Assembly (NCBI GenBank): GCA_015680685.1
Contig: MNCI01030349.1
Location: 130,336 to 194,335, forward strand
Direction: 5' to 3'
Source of the DNA: Gnetum montanum
Taxonomy: Eukaryota; Streptophyta; Gnetopsida; Gnetales; Gnetaceae
DNA: 64,000 nt
Shown: in pieces, positions 55,420 to 64,000 of the stretch
Layout of the letters: each line of letters begins with the position of its first letter
How positions within the stretch are numbered: the first letter of the stretch is position 1
Program-made: the position numbers and the translations under genes
Notes under the pieces: model-generated
Databases searched by the model: none
What the model was told of the DNA's origin: nothing
The model's input: only the letters and a program-made list of their open reading frames with translations

Positions 55420-55436
55420 TTGGCCCCTCTTTGTTG
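55420..55436 (-). other. T8 polypurine tract
   Basis: Minus-strand CAACAAAGAGGGGCCAA directly before TGAAACACC. Confidence 0.85.
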
Positions 55437-56450
55437 ACGCTTGGAGGAATCGACTCGAGAAGCATCGACAAAGAAGTGCAAAACACCATAAGAAACTCGG
55501 TAGAGATCTTTTCCATTGCCACTTGACTAGACATCATCGCACTGTGTTCAGTAGTACATGAGATTAGGAAGGTGAAGTTTGTGGCTGGTAGGAAAACAAA
55601 GATTGTGGAGATTGATCACTACCCAAGGGATTGCGCTTGGAAAATGGGATGCTCAGGTGTGCGGCATGCTGGTCCTTGTCAATAGCCATTGTTTAGCAGA
55701 CTCGGAGTTTAGACATGCGATGTGCGTCCTTTGGCGGAACAAGGCTCTTGGTTAGTGTTCAAGAGAACTTGTTGGCAAGACCAAAGCCACGGGAGGATGT
55801 GTTACATTCTTTGGAGGAATAGGGCCCGTGTTTAATGTTTAGGGTGGACCTGTTGGTGGAGATCCAAAGCTATGAAACCAGATGTTCGTCAATTGTTCTT
55901 GATATGAGTACTTAGTTCCAAGACAATTGCCTTCCTGCCTGGGGCTTGTACGGGAAGTGACAGAGGTCTTGCTCTTTTTTTTTATGGAAGATTTGCATTG
56001 ATCTTGTACTCATGCTCAGGTGCCATGCCATGTGTTGCAACCGCTTTCATGTGTTACCGCGTGCAACAGTGTGCTCAAATTTTTGAATGTATTCAGTGTA
56101 TCGGAGGTCAGTAAACAGATAGTGAATATACCGGGAATGGGAATGTACTAGTGAATGGTTTGATTTAGTCTTACCATGTGTGCTGTGAACATTGTCCCAT
56201 ATTAATCTTTCTAATGAAATGCATTCTTGTGCGATAACCTATGGGTGTCATCTTGCAAACACAACTCCAAGAAGACAAGAAAACCATGAGTAAATAATCG
56301 AGCTTAGACTTACATGGCGGCAAATGGAACAAAGATGCCGAAAGATAATTTCAAGCACTGTATGTCAATGGCAGCAGCGTTGGTAGGATCTTCTGATGGC
56401 AGGCGATGCAGTGATGAAGCTTAAATGTGGCAGCAGATTGATGAACCAGA
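55437..56450 (-). other. T8 3' untranslated region
   Basis: Homologous to 14115-15125 of T4, with no conserved frame. Nothing further seen. Confidence 0.5.
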
Positions 56451-56459
56451 GATGAACTT

Positions 56460-56830
56460 GCCAGTTTATAGTCTTGGCGGACTATCATGGGTTAGTTTTA
56501 TGTCGTAACCCATTGGACATTGCCTGTTTAGCGTCGTGGCAGACGTTACATTGCCAGTTTGTAGTCTTAGCAGACTATGAGGAGACAAGCTATTTTATAG
56601 TCTTAGCGGACTCTGATGGTTGTGACGGTGGCAGTTTACTGTCATGCCGGACGGGTGCTAGTTTATCATCATTGCGGACATGTGGGGTGTCAGTTTATTG
56701 TCATGATGCCAGGACAGTTGTGGTGTTAGTTTTAAGTCATAACCCAGGACTGTTTTGTGGTATCAGTTTATTGTCATGATTCCAGGATGACCTGTGGTAT
56801 TAGTTTATAGTCATGATTCCAGGACTCGCA
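56460..56830 (-). repeat. Motif array after T8 integrase
   Basis: AGTTTATAGTCTTGGCGGAC, AGTTTTATGTCGTAACCC, AGTTTACTGTCATGCCGGAC and AGTTTATTGTCATGATGCC-type units. Confidence 0.75.
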
Positions 56831-56847
56831 CGTGCCTGAACTTGTAC

Positions 56848-57942
56848 TCAAATGTAGAACGGTTTTAGGAACAAGTGATTGGTTGGATTGGCAAATTCGT
56901 TTCCTTCCATATCTGCTAGCTTGAATGCTCCGTTGTTGAATGCTTTAGTGACCAAGTAAGGCCCTTCCCAGTTGGCTGAGAATTTGTCCGGGTGTTCCCG
57001 AACAGCTTTAAGCACAAGGTCACCTTCTTTGATAGGGCGCTTGTTGATGTCATGTTGATGTCGTTGCCATTGTTGTTTTTGATACCATTCGATCTGATCG
57101 AGGGCGCACATGCGTTCTTCCTCCACCGAGTCAAGGTCAATGATGCGTAGATCATTATTTTTCCCATCGTCGAGGAGTCCGGAAAGTGTTATCCTTAATG
57201 ATGGTACCTGCAATTCCAAAGGTAAAATAGCTTCTAAACCGTAAACAAGACTGTATGGCATCTTACCTGTCGAAGTTCGGTGCGTAGTACGGTATGCCCA
57301 CAATGCGTATGTCAATTGCTCATGCCATTTTCTTTTGCTCTGGGTAAGCATTTTCTTAAGTATTGTAATAATCATCTTGTTTGTTTCTTCCACTTGTCCA
57401 TTGCTCTAAGGATAGTAAGGGGATGAAAACGAGTGTTTTATCCCTAAATTTTCACAAAAGTTTTTGGTCTCGGCGCTGCTAAATTGTGGCCCGTTGTCAG
57501 TGATGATTGTCATGGGAATGCCAAAGTGGGTTACAATGTTTTCAAGAATGAAATTGCATACATGTTTGGATGTAGTTTTTCGAAGCGGAGCAGCTTCTAC
57601 ACACTTCGTGAAGTATTTTGTTGCAGTTATAATGAAACTATGGCCCGCAGAAGACGAGGGGGTTATCTGGCCAATGAGGTCCAACCACCACTTTTGAAAG
57701 GGCCATGTGATTTGCGCTGTATGCAACTCATTTGGTGGGACATGTATCAGATTGCTATGTTTTTGACAAGTACTACATGTTTTGACTTTTGAGAGACAGT
57801 CGTATTCCATGTGTGGCCAATAATAGCCTAAGCGTCTGATCTTTGTTGCCATGGCTTTTGGTGCTATGTGTCCTCTGCATAGTCCCTTGTGTACTTGTTC
57901 GACAATGGTTTGGACATCGATACTACTAACGCATGTTAGCAA
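56848..57942 (-). pseudogene. int: T8 integrase
   Basis: CSTCQKHSNL, WWLDLIGQITP, ITDNGPQFSS and then, after a stop near 57403, the Asn/Glu region and WHEQLTYALWAYRTT, KEGDLVLKAVREH and the end FLKPFYI-stop. All three catalytic acids can be placed except for a local disruption at the junction 57393-57406 (TAG for CAG; METN where VEATN is expected). Confidence 0.85.
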
Positions 57943-57999
57943 TATGCCTTCGTAGGATCGACGACACAGTGTGTCCCCTACCAGGGTATACTACTTAGA

Positions 58000-58746
58000 A
58001 TGTTTCCACACTGCGTCTTTCTATGCATTTGTTAGATGTCGTGGTGTTTTACCGCGTAGAAGGTATTCTTTTATGTCATTGTACCATTCTATCGCGTGTG
58101 TTGAACGAATAGATGCAATCGGCAACGTGTCAAGGGTGTCGGTGATTGGTTCAGCACAACTGGTTATGGAGCTTGGCAACGTGTGGAACATGTTTGGCGA
58201 TATGTTTAATGCTAACATGGCTAACGCGTCTGTGATGGTGTTATCATTTCTAGAGACGTGTTGCACATCGATGTTTTTGAATCGCCTCATTAGGTGTTTT
58301 TCCAAATCGTAGTACGGTTGCAAATGTTGGGCTTTACATGTATAAACATCTGTGATTTGGTTTCAGACTAGTTGTGAGTCTCCTCTAACTACTAGCCGTG
58401 TGATGTCTAAAGCCAAAGCTGCTGCGAGACCTCTAAGGAGACCTTCATACTCTGCTATGTTGTTGGTACAGTGAAAGTTGAAACGATAGGCAAAGGGTCG
58501 GATCTCCCTGGAGGGATAGGTGATGACAGTGGCTGCACTTCCTCCTCAAGAGGTGGATGCTCCATCAAAGTTTAAAATAACATCGTAGTTGTTGGGCACT
58601 ATATCTAGGGTGCTTATATTCTCATCTGGGAACTCTGGCTCTATAGTCGCTTGGTCATGTGTTGGTGATGTTTCCATTTGATTTGCTATAGCTTGACCCT
58701 TAACTGATGATTGCGCTATGTAGTGCAGGTCAAAATCAGCTATCAT
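58000..58746 (-). pseudogene. T8 second RNase H domain
   Basis: NFDGAST near 58560, YEGLLRGL near 58435, RGDSQLV near 58375 and ITDALAMLAL near 58215. One stop separates the two open parts. Confidence 0.8.
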
Positions 58747-58851
58747 GGCTTTCCACCGGGCTATTCGACTTGTTTCGTAAATATTTGCTATTATGGCTCT
58801 TAGTACATTGTCCTTGCAAATTATGTAAACCTGGTTACGGAAGAGATAATG

Positions 58852-60342
58852 TCACCATTTTCTTAAAGAAAAGACCAAAGCTAAACATGACTTCTCCATG
58901 CCATTGTACCTTTTCTTGTGGGCAACTAATGCGTGGCTCAAGTAATATACAGGGACTTTGATTCTGTCATCGCGTTTCTGGCAAAGCGTAGACGTGATGG
59001 ACGAATCCGAACTAGCGAGGTAGATGTAGAATGGTTTCTCATTTTGAGGTGGATAAACTGTGGGTAACTGGGCAAGTGCCATTTTAATGTTGTCGAATGC
59101 TTCTTGGCACTGTGGAGTGAATTCAAAATGGACATTCTTGCGTAACAGGTGGTTCATAGGTTTTAGTTTATCCGTCAGTTTTTCTATGAAGTGCCTGATA
59201 AATTGCAATCTTCCTTGTAGACCTCGAAGTTCGGTAAGATTACCTAGCGGTTTCAGGTTCGTTATGGCCTTAACCTTATTGGGGTCCACTCGTATCCCTG
59301 CTTCTGATGCTATAAATCCAAGCATTATGCCTGTTTTGATGCCGAAGACACACTTTCTTATGTTAAGCCTCAGTTCATACTTTAGACAACGTTTTAATAC
59401 TAAGTCCAGATCTTATACATCTTGTTCCTCCATTTTTGACTTAACTACAATGTCATCCATGTAGCCGTTGAGTGAGTGTAATATGTAATTGCTAAAGATA
59501 AATGTCATTGCTCTTTGATACGTGGCCCCGACGTTCTTGAGACCGAAGGGCATCATTGTGTAACAAAAGGTTCCCCATGGTGTCATAAAGGTTGTTCGAA
59601 GCTGATGCTCCAGGTTGATACGTATTTGATTGTATCCTGAGAAGCTGTCCATAAAGGATAATAGTGCATGCCCAGCAGTTGAGTCAACAAGTTGATCGAT
59701 GCTAGGTAAAGGAAAATCATCCTTTATGGTTGCAACATTCAAATCCCAGAAGTCAATGCATAAGCGTATGCTTCCGTTCTTCTTTAGAACAAGTACCATG
59801 TTGGACACCCACTTAATGCAATCAATGGCTAGAATGAAGCCAGCTTGATAAAGCTTGGTGATCTCATTGTGAACTGCTAATGCCACCTTGGGTTTAACCT
59901 TTCGTACTTTTTGTTTTACCGGTCCCAACTTTGGATCAAGGATAGTATTGTGTTGGACAATTCGGGGATCTAGTCCGGGCATGTCTGTGTAGGACCAGGT
60001 TAATGCTTTCATATTTTCCCTAAGCATGTTCTCAATGTTTTTGGCTAATGGCGGCTGTAATAAGGTGCTTAATTTTAAAATTTTAGTTTCCCCATCGGTC
60101 ATGACGATGGGAGTTTTGGCCAATGGGTCTTCGGTGATATTCTTGGCCTCTATGTCAAGGAATTTTGTCATGTCTTTGTAATCATCTGTTATTTGTTGTG
60201 TTGAGGCTATGACTGCATCGTCCATTAGTGAACTTAAGTTGATGAGGTTTATGTTAATGTCTCTTGTAGTTTTGTCGTATGGTCCCTCAATGATTAACGG
60301 TGCAGTTAAATGCTGGTAGTCCATTGAGCTTGCTCTTGCCAA
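58852..60342 (-). pseudogene. pol: T8 reverse transcriptase and first RNase H
   Basis: The main frame is open 60342-59413: IIEGPYDKT, PGLDPRIVQHN, EWVSN-like (here IKWVSNMVLVLKK), RLCIDFWDLN (Trp for Arg), DDFPLPSIDQLVDSTAGH, MPFGLKNVGATYQ and YMDDIVVKS near 59450. Then 59325-58852 contains the thumb and first RNase H (YIYLASSDSSITSTL, YYLSHALVAH). A stop near 59413 separates them. Confidence 0.87.
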
Positions 60343-60429
60343 TAAACAGAGAGCTGAATAAGCAAAGGGGTATCGTTCTATTTATTATGGTGATTTTAAA
60401 CTATGTGTACATGTATAATGATGGATTAC

Positions 60430-60510
60430 TGTCACACCGGTATGCATGGCAGTTAAGGCCTTACCGGGCCATAACGGTAGTTTAAGGCCTTACCAGGCCG
60501 TAACGGGTTT
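60430..60510. repeat. 30-bp repeats before RT in T8
   Basis: Two to three units of GGTAGTTTAAGGCCTTACCA plus GGCCGTAAC, the counterpart of 19019-19288. Confidence 0.7.
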
Positions 60511-60699
60511 ATGTTGGACTATTCGGCGTAAATACGCGAAATGGAGCTCATGGGGGCACTAGATGTTGAAATTTTTGTTTCTTTATTATTTTTTTTATTT
60601 ATATATATATTTTTATATATTTTTTCTGGGTAAATTTTGGTGAGAAATAGGCAAAAAGGAAAAAAAATGGCAAAAGGGGCAACGCAGGCATAAGCAACG

Positions 60700-60987
60700 G
60701 CGGTGGCATCAGCGGAGCGCTATAAAAGGGGGGGGGGTTCATTTGTTTCTTACTTTGAATCGTGAGCGTAAATGACAAAGTGTAAACTGTTAAAGTGTAA
60801 CCGTAAACTATCACGCCCTAGCGTAAGCATAAACTTACTCATGAGCGTAGACGCCGAAGAGTAACCCTTAGCGTAGACGCCCAACACTAAACCCCAGCAT
60901 AGACGCGGAGTGTAGAATTTTAGGCGTCAGCATAGACAGTTCTTTTCTTCAGCATAAACTTGTGCAATCAGCATAAAGGAGGCCGAG
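60700..60987 (+). promoter_or_regulatory. Promoter and 5' UTR of the T8 antisense gene
   Basis: GCGCTATAAAAGGGG with TATAAAAG at 60721-60728, about 260 bp before the ATG. GCGTAGACGCC-type units lie between them (60846-60910). The preceding 60580-60640 is an AT-rich TATATATTTT run, present also in T4 at 19318-19345. Confidence 0.65.
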
Positions 60988-63900
60988 ATGGGCAAAGGAA
61001 AAGAAGTGGAAAGCCAGGGGAGGAAGGGTCCCGACTTGACCTTTGCAGAGGAGATTGAAGCCATGCTGCAGTGCCTGCCCCAGCCAAGGATCCCGTCATG
61101 GCCTGTGACATCCCACAGGTAGGCTCTAATCCCTGCCTCTGTTATTATTTCTTTGCTTCTCTTTTTTAGCGTGGACAGTCTCAGCGTATACGCCGAGCGT
61201 AGAGGGTTTTCGGCATATACGCCGAGCGTAACTTCATAGCATGAAGTCGGGTTAGCGTAGACTATCACGGCATAATCAGTTTTATCAGTGTAAGCATTTT
61301 TCTTGCACTATTATGTCAATGTAAGCCACGACGTCATGAGTTCGCTATGCGTGAAGTTTTGTCAGCGTGATTTGTTTGTTCTATCAGTGTAAATTATGTT
61401 TACTGTGAAGACGTATACGCTGAGGGTTTGTTCAGCGTATACGCTGTGTGTGCACAGTTGTTTTCACAGCGTAGACTTGTTTTTCATGTTTTTGATGTAA
61501 ACTTGTTTGCTCAGTGCCAGTGTAGACTGTTTACGCTGAAAGCAAACTTAGGCGTATACGCTGAGGGTTTCTTCGGCGTATACGCTGAGTGTAAAACAGT
61601 TCATTGTCGGCATATACGCTGAGTTAAGCAGCGTATTACGCTAAGTGTAAACAGTTTCACCGGTGTCTACGCTGGTTTCTGGGGCGTATACGCTGAGTGT
61701 AAACAGTTAGCAAATTTTTAGATTTTAAGTGTCGATTCATGATGTAAACTCTAGTTTTTCGGGCTATTTTGAAGCATGGCTAATTTATCGTGGCATCTTG
61801 ATTGCTTGCAGGGACAGTAAGCACTTCCTCCTTGTTGTTGAGCTTGTCAGGGTGTTAACATGGGTTGTCCCTGTTGAGGCTGAGGAGCCTCCCCTGGATC
61901 TAACCGTGGATAACAATGGGGTTTGGTTCAGGGAAGGTGCATGTGGATTTCTGGCCTTCATGTTAGACAATTTCGAGGTGGCCATCTGGTCAAACTTTAG
62001 TGAAGTGATTGCAAGGATCATGCTTGAGGCAATGCTACCGAGAGCTGCAGAGGGTGTCATGGTCTTCATAGAAGACATTGATGAGGGGCCACTTGTTAAC
62101 GAGGATGGTTCTACCTGCGGGCTGAGGTCAACAAGCCCATTAACGCGTGTGTGGGTACTATTGCCATGAGGGTTAGACTACCTCAACAATACTCTGTTCA
62201 TAGTTGCCCATGGACACACATTATTCTAGAATTCTCCCAGCGCAGTGTACTGAGTAGACATGTAGGACTATTTAAGTTTATTATTTCCTTTCGTCGTTTG
62301 GTGTTTGTTTCTTGTTTTGACATTTATTTGTTTACAGGCTGAAGGCCAACCTGGATGGGACATACGTTGAGGACGAAGGACTGGCTCTTGCTCGCACTGG
62401 CTTGGAGGCATTCATGATGGGCCCCACCCTTTGTGGAACCATTCTGGGTCAAACGAAGGGAGTGATTGTCCATTTTCATAAGCAGTTCTCCAGAGCGTTT
62501 GCGATGTGCAAAGCTCGTGGGTGGCTTCATGAAGACTAGTCGGACAAAGGGCCAGTCTTCCCTCGTGACTTTGGCAGCACATCTAAATCCACCATTAATG
62601 GTAAATGATAACATTTCCTAGATATGTTAGTGAGTTGGTCCAACTGTTTGGAGTTACGCTCATATGACCGTTTTAAATTGCTTTTACAGTTGATGCACCT
62701 CCTAGTGGGGATCCGGTGAAAACTGGACAAACAGAGACTACCTTGTTGATGAAGTTCGGGAGGTGACTAAGGCTCAAAAGTGGTTGCGTAGACAAGCTCC
62801 ACCATCCATCGTTTGTTGCCTGGATAATGCTAGCATCATGGAGCTCTTTATGACCCCGAGTCCTGATGTATCCATAGGGGAGATGATTGGGATCGTGGAT
62901 TCTTTTAATGAGTCTGTCTCATACTACAGCACCCGGATTAAGGGTGTCAAGGTAGTCTTTCATATGGCGCCCAAGTTCTTTTCAAACTTATTTGGCATAC
63001 CGACAGATGGCTTAAATGTAGTATTAGACAGAGCTCATAAAGAGCTCCAGATGGTTCATGAGTTGGAAGATTGGCTAGGCATGGCCAAGGGTGCCAAGGG
63101 ATTCTCGATGTAGGGGAAAGCAAAAGTTGTGGAAGTGAACGAATTATATCCCCTATTCAGAGCATGGGTATTTCCTAAAACCCTTTCCCAGGTGAAGAGT
63201 CTTGGGGTTGACGTTGTTTGTGTCATGCAAACTGTCTTGGAAACAGACATGTGATATAACTGGGCATGATTTTTGTTGTTGGGCATGCACAAGGAGATAG
63301 TGTAGTTGCGTTCGAATGTCGAGGCATAATCCCACTTCACCTTTGCATTCTTCATCGGTTATCTTCATCGTTTTGCCAAGTTCCTAGTAGTCTGTGCAGA
63401 CAACAAGTTTGTTCTACGTGATCAGGGTCAGCTATCTCGCCCGTGGATAAATCACTTGTTTGAGATAGCTAAATCCCAAGATGCACCTGAAGGCATTGAT
63501 GAATCCGTTTCTATTACTACAGGGGGATCATCTGGTGTTTCAATCCACACACGTGATAGTTTGGGATTGGAGCCAGATGATGTACCCTACACTGCTAGAA
63601 GGGCAAAACGGGTCATCAAGGAGACCGTTGGCCAAGCGAAGTCAAAGCTAAAAAGGCCTGAACACACGACTGAGGAAGTCTCTGATGTGAACCAACCACG
63701 CGTGAAGCGGATACACTTCAAGATGCCTGGTAAGTGGACCTTGCCCGCTTATTGCTTTATCACTTTCATTTTTTTTATAACTTTTACTTCAATCGCTTAC
63801 ATGTCATTAATATTTTTGGCTTGATTTTAAAAAAGTGAGGAAGCAGGCTTTAGAGACTATCACCGAGGAGGAGGAGACCAGCACGGAGAACAATAATGAG

Positions 63901-64000
63901 GAGGAAAACATAGAGAAGAGCTAGGGTGGAGGAACGGAGGAGTTAAAGGAGAAAACCATGGAAACTGAGCCGCTGGACGACCAGGGCGGTGCTGATCAAG
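60988..64000 (+). pseudogene. T8 antisense accessory gene, exons 1-5 (partial)
   Basis: Exons: 60988-61118 (131 nt, MGKGKEVESQ start), 61812-62261 (450), 62338-62600 (263), 62690-63729 (1040, one base short of 1041) and 63836 to the window edge. All introns GT-AG. Exon 2 holds FLLVVELVRVLTW, NNGVWFREGACGFLAFML, VAIWSNFSEVIA and NNTLFIVAHGHTLF. A one-base loss near 62757 shifts the frame, and stops lie at 62167, 62537, 63112, 63253 and 63327. The TAG at 62537 is at the same codon as the TAG at 21269 in T4, where T3 has TGG. Confidence 0.8.
61119..61811 (+). repeat. Intron 1 of the T8 antisense gene, GCGTATACGC motifs
   Basis: GTAGGC...TTGCAG. It carries GCGTATACGCCGAGCG-type palindromes at 61185-61240, 61410-61445, 61553-61620 and 61682-61700, fewer than in T4. 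Confidence 0.75.

Larger units (their letters stand above)
54250..64000 (-). mobile_element. T8: 3' half of a Tat-type element
   Basis: Minus-oriented: 3' LTR, polypurine tract, 3' region, motif array, integrase, both RNase H domains, RT, repeats and the antisense gene (plus strand) to exon 5 at the window edge. gag-pro and the 5' LTR lie beyond 64000. Confidence 0.88.

Overview
This window is nuclear DNA of a land plant with a very large, repeat-packed genome. I see no host gene, rRNA, tRNA or microbial gene. All 64 kb is explained by nested long terminal repeat (LTR) retrotransposons of the Ty3/gypsy Tat/Ogre type. That assignment rests on a protease with a VDDGA motif, an RT of FRDLN/YVDD type, a degenerate first RNase H followed by a second, archaeal-type RNase H, a DDE integrase, a polypurine tract AAAGAGGGGCCAA, LTRs ending TG...CA, and a primer-binding site TGGCGCTAGAAGGAGGGCC just inside the LTR. 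The sequence alone does not tell gymnosperm from fern or lycophyte.

Nesting, named here T1-T8: T7 (46830-54249, +) is an old host element. T5 (38015-41127 and 43398-46829, +) sits in T7. T3 (5183-12865 and 30417-38014, +) sits in T5. T2 (3219-5182, -) sits in the gag of T3, and T1 (1-3218, -) sits in T2. T4 (12867-30416, -) is a nearly complete ~17.5 kb element inserted in T3. T6 (41128-43397) is a solo LTR in the integrase of T5, with a 5-bp target duplication carrying one mismatch. T8 (54250-64000+, -) sits in the 3' LTR of T7. Four single Ns (6740, 6936, 12866, 49067) mark sequence gaps; one bounds a piece placed in inverted orientation.

Full element order, read along T3 or T4: 5' LTR - PBS - leader - gag - protease - short-motif array - an accessory gene on the OPPOSITE strand - 30-bp repeats - RT - RNase H - second RNase H - integrase - motif array - polypurine tract - 3' LTR.

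The most interesting content is the antisense accessory gene. Four copies are visible (T3, T4, T7, T8). In T4 it has eight exons and seven GT-AG introns that join into one frame of 1,053 codons including the stop. Exon lengths are identical, or differ by multiples of three, between T3 and T4. It has its own TATA-type promoter. Exon 2 resembles an FCP1/NLI-interacting-factor (HAD) phosphatase domain that has lost its catalytic aspartates, exon 4 carries a plant-transposon-like globular domain, and exon 7 a coiled coil. Its intron 1 and the U3 region of the LTRs carry the same palindromic motif (GCGTATACGC), and in the diverged T7 family both places carry a different shared motif. This suggests, as inference, an element-encoded regulator that recognises its own element.

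Nearly every coding copy is broken by stops (many C-to-T type) and frameshifts, so these are mostly fossils.
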